From Candidatus Cloacimonadota bacterium (lineage in GTDB: Bacteria > Cloacimonadota > Cloacimonadia > Cloacimonadales > TCS61), in the NCBI GenBank assembly GCA_030638385.1, contig DAOWES010000061.1, forward strand, positions 1 to 22,172: a stretch of DNA of 22,172 nt. The letters run 5' to 3'. Shown here piece after piece: positions 1 to 8,414 of the stretch (the stretch's first letter is position 1; every line of letters starts with the position of its first letter). A program made the position numbers and the translations under genes. The notes below the pieces were generated by a model. That model was not told where the DNA came from, did not search any database, and worked only from the letters and a program-made list of their open reading frames with translations.

Positions 1-93
1 AGAAAGCACTTGTTTTCCAGCAAGCTGAAAAATCAATGCATCGCAAACCGAGTCTGAACCAACATCGTTCGCTAACGCGAGCCGAGTTGTAAA

Positions 94-170
94 TGGCACG
101 CCAGCAGGGACTTGAACCCCAGACCTACGGATTAGAAATCCGTTGCTCTATCCAGCTGAGCTAATGGCGC
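94..170 (-). tRNA. tRNA-Arg (TCT)
   Basis: Read on the minus strand, this 77-nt stretch folds as a cloverleaf. The anticodon stem ACGGA/TCCGT encloses a TTTCTAA loop, giving anticodon TCT (Arg, codons AGA/AGG). The D-arm GCTC..GAGC and a TTCAAGT T-loop are present, and CCA is encoded at the 3' end. The acceptor stem starts with a G1-U72 pair, and its seventh pair (T7/C66) is mismatched. It is the last of three tRNAs in the same orientation and is probably co-transcribed with them. Confidence 0.95.
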
Positions 171-179
171 ACTGCATTT

Positions 180-256
180 TGGTAGCGGCACAGGGACTTG
201 AACCCCGGACACTCGGATTATGATTCCGATGCTCTAACCAGCTGAGCTACACCGCC
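180..256 (-). tRNA. tRNA-Met (CAT), probably elongator
   Basis: A minus-strand cloverleaf with anticodon stem TCGGA/TCCGA and loop ATCATAA, so the anticodon is CAT. The D-arm GCTC..GAGC, the T-loop TTCAAGT and an encoded CCA are visible. It lacks the three consecutive G-C pairs of the initiator anticodon stem and has a base-paired (G-U) acceptor end, so it is not the initiator. A CAT anticodon could also belong to the lysidine-modified Ile2 tRNA. The choice of Met rests on overall resemblance to elongator Met tRNAs, and Ile2 is not excluded. Confidence 0.9.
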
Positions 257-276
257 AAGAATCTATACAAAAAAAA

Positions 277-353
<77 letters not shown>

Positions 354-896
354 ACAAAAATTATTTAACACTTATGCTTTCTTAGAAGAAGTTTTGTTCC
401 TTTCCCTAATCAAGTAACACACTTATTTAATAATTGTGTTTTTGTGTCAAGCATAAAAATAGATACTTGCCTAATAAAAATTGGGTAAATTTATTGGGCA
501 AGCCCATAAGGGTAATAAAAGGACGGAGATGCGAACTAAATGTGACGGCTAAATATACGGAATATTTTTTTATTCAATGCTTTTGTTCTTATATTTATAC
601 TTGGGATATAGGAAATTCATCAGTTTGTTTTTTCTAATATTTGGGCTTTTGAGGGGTTTTATTTCGAAATAGCATATAATCTTCTATCTTGAATTGTTTA
701 TCAAAGAAAAGTTAGTTGGATTTAATCATGCAATTTTGAAAGAGTTTTTTTAAGAGTAAGTGTCCTTTCATAATTAATCATATTTTAGGTGTGAATGAGT
801 AGGTTAATGCTGTAAAATAGGCTTATTTGCAATTATACAAATAGCTTGACGGAAAAGACGGTTCTAAACGTTTTCATCTATAAAGAGGAATGAATA
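354..896. other. non-coding stretch between tRNA cluster and RNase G gene
   Basis: About 540 bases separate the divergent tRNA cluster from the RNase G gene. A 67-codon open frame at 434-637 has no convincing ribosome-binding site and a composition unlike a protein, so I do not call it a gene. The stretch should hold promoters for both directions. A TTGACG at 846-851 and a TATAAA at 879-884 are present but too far apart (27 nt) to be a standard pair. The one clear structure is the hairpin at 466-502. Confidence 0.6.
466..502. repeat. 13-bp inverted repeat / hairpin
   Basis: CTTGCCTAATAAA at 466-478 pairs along its whole length with TTTATTGGGCAAG at 490-502, with one G-U pair and an 11-nt loop. 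No T-tract follows on either strand, so it is not a simple terminator. It could be an RNA structure, an operator or a remnant of a small inverted-repeat element. Confidence 0.55.
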
Positions 897-2387
897 ATGT
901 TTACTGAAATAATTGTTAATGTACATCCGCATGAGAAGCGGGTAGCTATAATGGAAGATAATCGTCTGGTTGAGCTTTTTGCAGAGAAAAAAGATAAACA
1001 AATGGTTGTCGGAAATATTTATAAAGGTGTTGTGAAGAATGTGCTACCGGGAATGGGAGCGGCATTTGTAGATATTGGGCTTAGTCGAACTGCGTTTTTA
1101 CATTATAAGGATATTTTTCCTGAGCTATTACTGGGGAATAAAAAAGTTAGAATTGGTAGGGATTCTTCCAAGATTAGCGAGATTTTATCTCCGGGAGATG
1201 AAATAATCGTTCAGGTAAAAAAAGATCCGATTGGCAAAAAAGGAGCTCGTGTTACAGGTAAGGTCTCTGTGCCGGGTAAATTTTTAGTGTATATTCCCGA
1301 AGAGCGGAAAATTGCAATCTCGCGAAAGATTACATCTGTAAAAGAGAGAAAAAGAATTAAATCAATTCTTAAGCCAATTAAAGAAAAAAATGTAGGTGTG
1401 ATTGTTAGAACAGACACTGAGGCAATTGAAAATGAGGATTTTAAGAAAGAATATGATGGTTTGATGAAAACCTGGAAACTTGTAAAGAAGCAGCTTAAAT
1501 ATTCCAAATCACCAGCTTGCTTGTTTAATCAAAGTGATCTTTCGCATACCCTTATTAGAGATCTTTTTAATTCAAACGTGGAACGCTTGGTTGTTGATGA
1601 TAAAAAATTATGCAATCAGATAATTCGCAGAATTAATGACTCATGGCCGGAATTTTCCGACCGAGTTGAGCTTTATCAGGAAGATTCACCAATCTTTGAC
1701 GCTTATGGTATCGAGAAAGAGATTAAGTCGATTTTCAAATCTCGTATTCCTCTGCCAAGTGGTGGTAATATTACGATCGAGCAGACAGAAGCTTTAGTCG
1801 CTATTGATGTGAATACTGGAAGTTTTACCGGTAATAATAATTACGACGAAACTATAAAGAAAACAAATCTCGAAGCAGCTTTTGAAGCAGCAAGACAGAT
1901 TCGTTTACGTGATCTTAGTGGAATAATGATTATCGATTTTATTGATATGAGATATGATGACCATAAAGATGAAGTTTATGCTGTTTTGCGTAACACGATG
2001 AGAAGAGATCAGGCTAAGCATAAGGTGTATCCATTTTCAGCACTTGGTTTAGTGGAAATATCTCGTCGTAGAACGCGCCCCAGCTTGTTGTTGACTTACT
2101 CTGAGTCTTGTCCGTATTGTAACGGAACAGGTAGATTGCTTTCCAGGGATTCGGTAGCAGTTCAGATTTCTCGTTGGTTAAAAAGAGCTCAATACTTTAT
2201 AAAAGATGATTCTTTGAAAATTGTTGTTCATAAGAATGTGAAAGAGTTTTTTGAAAAGAATATGGATATATTGAAGGATATCGGCAATCATATTGAGTTT
2301 GAAGTAGATAGCAAAATTAAGTTTGATACTTTTAAGGTTTTTTCTTTAAAAACGGGTAAGGAAATAACTTTAAAATATTCTGCTTGA
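897..2387 (+). CDS. rng: ribonuclease G (RNase E/G family endoribonuclease)
   Basis: A 496-residue protein of the RNase E/G family, single-strand endoribonucleases that mature rRNA and decay mRNA. The N-terminal S1-like region carries the AAFVDIG motif (about residues 55-61), with a long family-typical insertion after it. The DNase I-like catalytic part has the two metal-binding aspartates, D304 in IDVNTG and D347 in IIDFIDM. The Zn-link CPYC (C405, C408) that joins protomers in this family follows. The length fits RNase G-like proteins without the RNase E C-terminal scaffold. AGAGGAA lies about 6 nt before the ATG. It is followed by rplU and rpmA, a common neighbourhood for this gene. The family assignment is very secure. 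The exact division between RNase G and a short RNase E is one of naming. Confidence 0.95.
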   Translation: MFTEIIVNVHPHEKRVAIMEDNRLVELFAEKKDKQMVVGNIYKGVVKNVLPGMGAAFVDIGLSRTAFLHYKDIFPELLLGNKKVRIGRDSSKISEILSPGDEIIVQVKKDPIGKKGARVTGKVSVPGKFLVYIPEERKIAISRKITSVKERKRIKSILKPIKEKNVGVIVRTDTEAIENEDFKKEYDGLMKTWKLVKKQLKYSKSPACLFNQSDLSHTLIRDLFNSNVERLVVDDKKLCNQIIRRINDSWPEFSDRVELYQEDSPIFDAYGIEKEIKSIFKSRIPLPSGGNITIEQTEALVAIDVNTGSFTGNNNYDETIKKTNLEAAFEAARQIRLRDLSGIMIIDFIDMRYDDHKDEVYAVLRNTMRRDQAKHKVYPFSALGLVEISRRRTRPSLLLTYSESCPYCNGTGRLLSRDSVAVQISRWLKRAQYFIKDDSLKIVVHKNVKEFFEKNMDILKDIGNHIEFEVDSKIKFDTFKVFSLKTGKEITLKYSA

Positions 2388-2399
2388 CAGTATTAGCGA

Positions 2400-2420
2400 A
2401 GGCGAACTTTTTGTTCGTCT
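2400..2420 (+). promoter_or_regulatory. hairpin and possible promoter upstream of rplU
   Basis: AGGCGAAC (2400-2407) pairs with GTTCGTCT (2413-2420) around a TTTTT loop, eight pairs including one G-U. It sits in the gap between the RNase G gene and rplU. A TATAAT hexamer follows at 2429-2434, just before the AAGGAG ribosome-binding site (2445-2450), but no good -35 box is correctly spaced. Possible roles are an RNase processing site between rng and the ribosomal genes, or an L21 leader structure. Neither is proven. Confidence 0.35.
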
Positions 2421-2456
2421 AAAAGAATTATAATGATATAGATTAAGGAGATAAGA

Positions 2457-2771
2457 ATGTACGCAATAGTAGATTTTAAAGGTGCACAATTTAAGGTTGA
2501 AAAAGACCTCAAATTACAAGTTCCCTTCTTAAGTGAATTCGAAATTGGCGCTAGCATCGAGATAGATAATGTTCTCATGTTAAAAGATGATAATGGTATT
2601 GTTATCGGTCAGCCTACTGTGGAAAACGCAAAAGTTACCGCAGAAGTAATTTCTCACTATAAAGATAAAAAAGTAATCGTTTTCAAGAAAAAAAGAAGAA
2701 AAGGTTACGAGAAGAAACAGGGTCATAGACAAAATTACACAGAAATTAGAATTAACGAGATAATTAGATAA
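2457..2771 (+). CDS. rplU: 50S ribosomal protein L21
   Basis: A 104-residue protein, the normal length for bL21, which binds 23S rRNA in the large subunit. It opens with MYAIVDFKGAQFKVEKD, a typical L21 N-terminus, has the IDNVLMLKDD strand and GQPTVENAKVTAEV segment, and ends in the basic KKKRRKGYEKKQGHRQ region followed by TEIRINEI. AAGGAG is six bases before the ATG. Its partner rpmA follows after 15 bases, the near-universal rplU-rpmA pair, so the two are co-translated from one message. Confidence 0.98.
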   Translation: MYAIVDFKGAQFKVEKDLKLQVPFLSEFEIGASIEIDNVLMLKDDNGIVIGQPTVENAKVTAEVISHYKDKKVIVFKKKRRKGYEKKQGHRQNYTEIRINEIIR

Positions 2772-2786
2772 ACCGGAGGTATTTCA

Positions 2787-3047
2787 ATGGCTCATAAGAA
2801 AGGTGTTGGAAGTAGTAAGAACGGAAGAGACAGTAATCCGAAATATCTGGGTGTGAAAAAGTACGGTGGTGAAAAAGTTACTGCAGGGAATATCATTGTT
2901 CGCCAAAGAGGAACAAAAGTTCATAAAGGTAATAATGTAGGTCTTGGAAACGATTTTACAATTTACAGTCTTATAGATGGCTTTGTTAAGTTTGAAACTA
3001 AAAAAGCTGGAAAGAAATTTGTAAGTGTATACCCAGAGAGAGTATAA
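2787..3047 (+). CDS. rpmA: 50S ribosomal protein L27
   Basis: An 86-residue bL27, whose N-terminal tail reaches the peptidyl-transferase centre. The protein starts directly with [19 protein letters not shown], the mature-type N-terminus, so it has no cleavable extension like that of Firmicutes. [25 protein letters not shown] is the conserved core. CGGAGG precedes the ATG by 8 bases. The gene ends the rng-rplU-rpmA group just before a strong terminator. Confidence 0.98.
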   Translation: MAHKKGVGSSKNGRDSNPKYLGVKKYGGEKVTAGNIIVRQRGTKVHKGNNVGLGNDFTIYSLIDGFVKFETKKAGKKFVSVYPERV

Positions 3048-3068
3048 TCTTTAATAGAAAAGATAATT

Positions 3069-3098
3069 AAGCAGTCATATTGGCTGCTTTTTTTTTTA
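3069..3098 (+). terminator. rho-independent terminator after rpmA
   Basis: AAGCAGTCA (3069-3077) pairs with TGGCTGCTT (3081-3089) over nine pairs with a TAT loop, followed by an uninterrupted run of T. This ends the RNase G / L21 / L27 transcript. Confidence 0.92.
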
Positions 3099-3128
3099 TA
3101 AAATTTTAAGAGGTGAAATGGAGGGATA

Positions 3129-4859
3129 ATGGCTACAAAATCAAGTTTTGAATATTATGGAAATTTGCAAGATATGTCTAAGATTAGAGCTGTAGGGGAA
3201 ACATTATTAAATAATCCAAAAGTAAGGAAAATCACGGCTGCTGAAGCTTATCAGATGGCTTTAAATCAGCCGGGAGTATCTGAAACTGATTTACTGATAT
3301 ATCCACCCAAAGCGCAAATGCTTAATTTACCTAAAAATGCAAAAATTCTCAATGATTGTCATGGAAAAATTATAGGTAGAACTGCTCAGGCGAGGGTCTT
3401 TTATAATAGAATACCTCAGGTGGAGCAGAAAAAGGTAGAAGGTGATTTACGCGAGGCGATCTATCAGATGGATGCTCACAAACTCATCAAAGCGGAAGCT
3501 GTGATTGGATTAGATAAAGATCTGATGATTAAAGCTACCTTTATTACCACAGAATCTGATGCGATGAATCTCTTTAATTGGCTTAGTAACTTTATGCCCT
3601 ATGAAAATATTAAAAACGAATATGAACAAAGCAAAGAGCTTCCAATTCAAGATATTATTATTGTAGCATTCAATGAATGGAAGAATAATGATGAATATTA
3701 TTGCAATATTGGCTCTTCGCAATTAGCATTAGTTGATGAAAGTCATAATATTATTTATAATTTTGGAATGCGTTATTTTGGTGAACGTAAGAAAGGAACA
3801 TTAACTTTAGCTTGGGCAAGCGGAATGAGATTGGGAATGGCTGCTTGTCATGGTGGTATAAAAGAAATAGATTTTAGTGACTGCCAAGAAGAAAAATATG
3901 CAAAACTTGGGAAAAAATCAATAGCCTTCTTTGGCCTTTCCGGAACCGGAAAATCCTCTCATACAAATTCAGCTTCCAATGGCGGAACGATGCCGGTAGG
4001 ATTTAAGAAAGTGGTTTTGCATGACGATGCTTTCCAGATTGATACGGAAAATAAAGTCTGCCGTGTTTGGGAGCCATCTTTATTTGATAAAACAGATAGT
4101 CGTGAACCCGGTCATGATGATTGGGATTATTGCATCTCTGTGATGAATCATGGTATGATGCGAATCAATGGGAAATTGATGCCGATAGGATTAGATTTGC
4201 GCCAAGCAAATGGGCGTTGTCTATTAGATAGAGATCTACTTGGTAATTGGGTAAATCGTTGTAGTTTTCCTCAAGCTATTTCTTGGTTAATGAAAGATAG
4301 CGTGCTTCCTCCACTCATTAAATTTAGCAATTCATATCTGGCGGTGGCAATGGGTGCAGCCTTAATGACAAAGCGTAATCGTGCCGAAAATGTTCGTGAA
4401 TCTGAATTACAGAAATTGGTGTTTGAACCTTTTGCAAATCCATTTAGGGTTTATGAACTTTATAAGGATGTGGAAGCGTTTATCAAAGTTATTGAAAATG
4501 GGGCAGATTGCTATTCTTTCAATTCTTTGGGCTATTGGAAATCCGGAGATAATGATTTGGAAAAAATTCCCCTTAAAACATCATTGGCTCTTCAAACTGC
4601 AATTCTCACAGATCAACTTACTTGGGAAGAATGGGATATGTTGCCAGGTGCAATGATTCCTACCAAGGAGTCTATTGATAAATTGTTGCCCGGTTACTAC
4701 TACAAATATGATCCAAAGAGAAGAAATAATTTGGAACAATATACCGAGTTGCTTAAAGATCGATTTGGACAGAGACTTGATTTCCTGAGGCAGTCTGATC
4801 TTTCTTTAAAACTTGATCTCTTATCAAACTTGGTCGAAAATGTAAAAGTTAACGCCTAA
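3129..4859 (+). CDS. pckA: phosphoenolpyruvate carboxykinase, ATP-type
   Basis: A 576-residue protein of the ATP-dependent PEP carboxykinase family, which interconverts oxaloacetate and PEP and, in fermenting anaerobes, can also run toward oxaloacetate with ATP gain. Seen in the sequence: a substrate-site block RYFGERKKG (215-223), a P-loop GLSGTGKS (269-276), a metal-binding pair D299-D300 in HDDAF where typical enzymes have GDDEH, and a GLDLRQANGR block (354-363). It is longer than the usual ~530 residues and clearly divergent around the kinase-2 motif, so cofactor preference is inferred. The start overlaps the stop of a three-codon reading frame (see findings). It is flanked by terminators on both sides, so it is monocistronic. 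Confidence 0.85.
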   Translation: MATKSSFEYYGNLQDMSKIRAVGETLLNNPKVRKITAAEAYQMALNQPGVSETDLLIYPPKAQMLNLPKNAKILNDCHGKIIGRTAQARVFYNRIPQVEQKKVEGDLREAIYQMDAHKLIKAEAVIGLDKDLMIKATFITTESDAMNLFNWLSNFMPYENIKNEYEQSKELPIQDIIIVAFNEWKNNDEYYCNIGSSQLALVDESHNIIYNFGMRYFGERKKGTLTLAWASGMRLGMAACHGGIKEIDFSDCQEEKYAKLGKKSIAFFGLSGTGKSSHTNSASNGGTMPVGFKKVVLHDDAFQIDTENKVCRVWEPSLFDKTDSREPGHDDWDYCISVMNHGMMRINGKLMPIGLDLRQANGRCLLDRDLLGNWVNRCSFPQAISWLMKDSVLPPLIKFSNSYLAVAMGAALMTKRNRAENVRESELQKLVFEPFANPFRVYELYKDVEAFIKVIENGADCYSFNSLGYWKSGDNDLEKIPLKTSLALQTAILTDQLTWEEWDMLPGAMIPTKESIDKLLPGYYYKYDPKRRNNLEQYTELLKDRFGQRLDFLRQSDLSLKLDLLSNLVENVKVNA

Positions 4860-4874
4860 ATTTTGGAATGATTT

Positions 4875-4903
4875 AAGCCCCTGATATTTCGGGGGCTTTT
4901 TAT
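4875..4903 (+). terminator. rho-independent terminator after PEPCK
   Basis: AAGCCCC (4875-4881) pairs with GGGGCTT (4892-4898), with a 10-nt loop and a T-rich tail. It separates the PEPCK gene from the MATE transporter. Confidence 0.9.
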
Positions 4904-4992
4904 TAATAAGAAAAATATCTATTTTGCCTGAAATTATTTAACCAATTTCAAAACTTACTTCTTGAAGCATTATAGAAAGCTAATAGGGAAAA

Positions 4993-6327
4993 ATGAAACA
5001 CACTAATATTCTGTCAGATAATAATATTGGAAGATTACTTATAAAACTTTCGGTTCCGGCTACAATCGGTATGATCGTGATGGCCTTATATAATGTGGTA
5101 GATGCCATTTTTATAGGACGAAGCGTGGGCACATTGGGGATTGCCGGTTTGGCTATTGCTTTTCCTATGCATATGATTGTTTTGGCTTTTGGTACAGCAA
5201 ATGGAATTGGAGCTGCTTCCATAATTTCACGGGCTTTTGGTGAAGGTGATCTGGAAAAAGCAAATAAGACTTTTGGTAATGCCATGTTTTCTGTGATTGC
5301 TATCTCTGTTTTGTTAACTACTTTTTCACTGATATTTATTGAGCCACTGCTACGTTTATTTGGCGCAACAGATGAGATTATGCCATATGCAAAAGATTAT
5401 CTTTCCATAATTATTCTTGGTACAATTTTCTTTGTTTTTGCTATCTCTTCCAATGGAATTATTCGCTCTGAAGGGCATGCCAAAGTGGCGATGGGTTCGA
5501 TGGTTGTATCGGCTATACTAAATATTATTTTCGATCCTATTTTTATTTTCTGGTTTAATATGGGAATTCGCGGTGCAGCCTGGGCTACTGTTTTAGCGCA
5601 GTTTATAACGGTAGGATATCTTCTCTATTTTTATAGTACCGGCAAGAGTGTGTTGCATATAAAATGGTCATCAATACATTTCAATTTATCTATTCAAAAG
5701 GAAATATTTTCAATTGGAATGTCATCGTTTGCGCGTCAGATTGCTTCTAGTTTATTGATAATTATTCTAAATCATTTGTTAGCGCTTTTTGGCGGAATTT
5801 ATATCGCTATTTACGCAATTATCAATAGAGTTTTGCGCTTTGTTTTTATGCCTATTTTTGGGATTGCCCAAGGTATGCAGCCAATATTGGGTTATAATTA
5901 TGGTGCAAGAAATTATGATAATGCCGGCAAAGTAATTAAGCTGGCAATTCTTCATGCTACAGCTATTGGTATAAGTGGATTGATTATTCTGTATCTATTT
6001 ACTGCTCAGATATTTAGTTTGTTTTCAAATGATTCTGTGCTGATTTCCAAGGGGATTGAGGCGATGCGGATAGTTATTTTGGCTCTGCCATTTGTTGGTT
6101 TTCAGATTATTGGAGCAACTTCCTTTCAAGCATTGGGGAAAGCTGTTCCGGCGCTTATTCTCTCTTTGGCAAGACAGGTAATCATTCTTATTCCGCTGCT
6201 GCTAATCTTCTCAAAGGTATTTGGACTTAATGGCATTTGGGCTTCCATGCCTGTTGCCGATACGCTGGCAGCGTTGATTACATTTGTCTTTTTTGTAAAT
6301 TTGATGAGAAAATTACAGACCAGATAA
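4993..6327 (+). CDS. MATE-family efflux transporter
   Basis: A 444-residue integral membrane protein of the multidrug and toxin extrusion family (NorM/DinF-like), which exports cationic compounds using Na+ or H+. The usual MATE opening is visible: LLIKLSVPATIGMIVMALYNVVDAIFIGR in TM1-2, then GIGAASIISRAFGEGDLEKANKTFGNA, with its start mirrored in the second half by GIAQGMQPILGYNYGARNYDNAGKVIK. About twelve hydrophobic segments can be drawn, in two six-helix halves. The length is normal for the family. The ribosome-binding site (AGGGAAAA) is modest. A small inverted repeat GAAATT..AATTTC lies about 60 bases upstream. The substrate cannot be told from sequence. Confidence 0.93.
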   Translation: MKHTNILSDNNIGRLLIKLSVPATIGMIVMALYNVVDAIFIGRSVGTLGIAGLAIAFPMHMIVLAFGTANGIGAASIISRAFGEGDLEKANKTFGNAMFSVIAISVLLTTFSLIFIEPLLRLFGATDEIMPYAKDYLSIIILGTIFFVFAISSNGIIRSEGHAKVAMGSMVVSAILNIIFDPIFIFWFNMGIRGAAWATVLAQFITVGYLLYFYSTGKSVLHIKWSSIHFNLSIQKEIFSIGMSSFARQIASSLLIIILNHLLALFGGIYIAIYAIINRVLRFVFMPIFGIAQGMQPILGYNYGARNYDNAGKVIKLAILHATAIGISGLIILYLFTAQIFSLFSNDSVLISKGIEAMRIVILALPFVGFQIIGATSFQALGKAVPALILSLARQVIILIPLLLIFSKVFGLNGIWASMPVADTLAALITFVFFVNLMRKLQTR

Positions 6328-6380
6328 AATGGTTGACTTGAATCAATTTGAAAGAATTTTTACGCTAAACAGGAGGATAT

Positions 6381-7334
6381 ATGAGACGAAATTTATTTAT
6401 ATTATTAATTTTATTAATGCTGGCAGCCTGTTCTCCTGAATCTCAATCAGGTGGAATCAATCCGATGCAAAATTTTAATGCAATGTGGGATTATCAGAAG
6501 CCGGATCAAACAGAACAACTTTTTTTGAGTGTATTGAAAACAGTTAAAAATTCTGCGGAAACAAGTTATGATCGTAATTATCATGTTGAACTTCTAACGC
6601 AAATTGCCCGAGCACAAGGCATGCAAGGAAAATTTGAACTTGCTGAACAAACATTAAATTCAGCAGATTCGCTAATTACTGAAAACACAAAAACAGGGAA
6701 AATTCGCTTTTTATTGGAAAAAGGTAGATTATTAAATTCTTCCGACAAAAGAGAGGATGCTGGTTCAATATTTTTGCAAGCATATAATTATGGCACAGCG
6801 CAGAAATTAGATTTTTATACATTAGACTCAATTCATATGTTAGCAATTGTTGAATCACCGGAGAAGCAATTGGCTTGGAATTTAAAAGCGATTAATATTG
6901 CCGCTAATAGTGATGACATGCGTTGCAAAAGTTCATTAGGAACATTATATAGTAAGGTTGGTTGGCGATATCATGACTTGGCCGATTATGCTAAGGCAAT
7001 GGAATACTTTCAGGATGGCTTGGAATATAGACAAAATAGTAATGATGCAAAAGCTACCAGAATTGCCAAGTGGACGGTTGGAAGATGTTATCGATCTTTA
7101 AAAGAATATGCCAAAGCAAAAGAGATTATGTTAGCATTGGAAAAAGAGATTGATGAGAATGAACTTCCTAAAGATGGCTATGTTTATGAAGAATTGGCAG
7201 AATTATATCAGCTAGAGAAAGATTCGAAAGCAAAAAAATATTTTGGATTGGCTTATCAAATACAATCTCAAGATAGTTGGATTGTGAAAAATGAAGCTGA
7301 AAAATTGGCTAGAATGAAAAAAATAGCAGAATGA
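6381..7334 (+). CDS. TPR-repeat lipoprotein, function unknown
   Basis: A 317-residue protein starting with a basic-hydrophobic lipoprotein signal (MRRNLFILLILLMLAAC) whose lipobox LAAC places the lipidated cysteine at residue 17. The rest is helical and reads as degenerate tetratricopeptide repeats, the clearest being around GWRYHDLADYAKAMEYFQDGLEYR and the next repeat, CYRSLKEYAKAKEIMLALEKE. It should be membrane-anchored and act by protein-protein contact. A strong AGGAGG site lies 4 bases before the ATG. No specific family name is recognised. It sits 53 bases after the MATE gene and 38 before the next one, suggesting a shared transcript. Confidence 0.85.
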   Translation: MRRNLFILLILLMLAACSPESQSGGINPMQNFNAMWDYQKPDQTEQLFLSVLKTVKNSAETSYDRNYHVELLTQIARAQGMQGKFELAEQTLNSADSLITENTKTGKIRFLLEKGRLLNSSDKREDAGSIFLQAYNYGTAQKLDFYTLDSIHMLAIVESPEKQLAWNLKAINIAANSDDMRCKSSLGTLYSKVGWRYHDLADYAKAMEYFQDGLEYRQNSNDAKATRIAKWTVGRCYRSLKEYAKAKEIMLALEKEIDENELPKDGYVYEELAELYQLEKDSKAKKYFGLAYQIQSQDSWIVKNEAEKLARMKKIAE

Positions 7335-7372
7335 TTTTTCTAAATAAAATAAATTCATAATAAGGAAAAAAT

Positions 7373-8410
7373 ATGACAAATTCACGTTCTCTTAATATAT
7401 CCTTGGGCATTTTGTCGATGGCTATAATGGTTTATACTCTCAAAACGTTACAGAGTATATTCATTCCACTTACATTTGCAATATTTCTCACCTTTTTGTT
7501 TCATCCTATAAATAGATTTATGAAAGATAAACGCATTCCGGTGAGCGTGAATATGTTGGTTTTGGTGGTGATAATTTTATTCACATTTACCCTTATGGGG
7601 GCAATTGTATATACTAGTATAGCTTCCTTTGTTACGGAATTTCCAAAGTATGAAGAAGCTCTCTCTGAAATGACTAAAAGTTTTTTCACATTTATCGATA
7701 TGCCTTTTGAAAATGTGACCAGCTTTCTGAATAATAAAGTTAATTGGTTTCAAATTGCCGATAAACTTTCGCTTTCCAAAATTCTTTCCGGAACGATGGG
7801 TACTTTTATCGATTTCTTTGTGAAACTGCTCTTAACAATTGTTTTCATGCTATTTATCTTAATTGATCGAGATGATCTAAATAAGAGAGTTAAAAAAGTA
7901 TTGGCTGAAGATCGAATATCGCTTTCGGAAAATTTGGTGGGTAAGATTGGCGAGCAGATAAACAAATATATCGTTAATAAAACTCTGATTAGTTTAGCTA
8001 CCGGACTAATCTCAATGATTTTTATCGCTATTTTTGGGATAGATTTTGTGGTGATCTCCGGCTTGCTTATTTTCATATTAAATTACATTCCCAATGTCGG
8101 CTCGATTATTGCCTCTGCTTTTCCTATAATTATCTGCTTTATTCAATATGGACTCAGCTGGCAGTTGGTGGCTATTAGTTCTGCTTTGGTAACAACTCAA
8201 ATGGTTATTGGTAATTTTGTGGAGCCAAGAGTTATGGGACACGAATTGCAGCTTACACCACTTTTTGTGCTTATCTCATTAATTTTTTGGTTTTGGGTTT
8301 GGGGACCGGTTGGAATGATTTTAGCTGTTCCGCTAACTTCCGCGATCACCATCATCATCAAGGAAATTCCTTCCTTGAAAGTTATCTCTGCCCTTATCAG
8401 TTACGATTAA
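7373..8410 (+). CDS. AI-2E family (UPF0118/PerM-like) membrane transporter
   Basis: A 345-residue polytopic membrane protein of the AI-2E exporter family. The opening TLKTLQSIFIPLTFAIFLTFLFHPINRFM, and the C-terminal signature LNYIPNVGSIIASAFPIIICF, VEPRVMGHELQLTPLFVLISLIFWFWVWGPVGMILAVPLT, are diagnostic. About eight membrane spans are visible, with a soluble stretch after the third. Members have been linked to autoinducer-2 export or to Na+/H+ antiport, so the family name does not fix the substrate, and nothing in this window points to AI-2 synthesis. AAGGAAAA precedes the start. It ends four bases before the DUF512 gene, so the two are probably translationally coupled. Confidence 0.92.
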   Translation: MTNSRSLNISLGILSMAIMVYTLKTLQSIFIPLTFAIFLTFLFHPINRFMKDKRIPVSVNMLVLVVIILFTFTLMGAIVYTSIASFVTEFPKYEEALSEMTKSFFTFIDMPFENVTSFLNNKVNWFQIADKLSLSKILSGTMGTFIDFFVKLLLTIVFMLFILIDRDDLNKRVKKVLAEDRISLSENLVGKIGEQINKYIVNKTLISLATGLISMIFIAIFGIDFVVISGLLIFILNYIPNVGSIIASAFPIIICFIQYGLSWQLVAISSALVTTQMVIGNFVEPRVMGHELQLTPLFVLISLIFWFWVWGPVGMILAVPLTSAITIIIKEIPSLKVISALISYD

Positions 8411-8414
8411 TATT

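Noticed and set aside
1..93. Possible RNA gene or fourth tRNA at the left edge
   Set aside because: A small TCGC/GCGA hairpin is present, but no cloverleaf or known RNA could be drawn.
434..637. 67-codon open frame between the tRNAs and RNase G
   Set aside because: No ribosome-binding site, low-complexity aromatic/cysteine-rich translation and overlap with the 466-502 hairpin; typical of chance frames in A/T-rich DNA.
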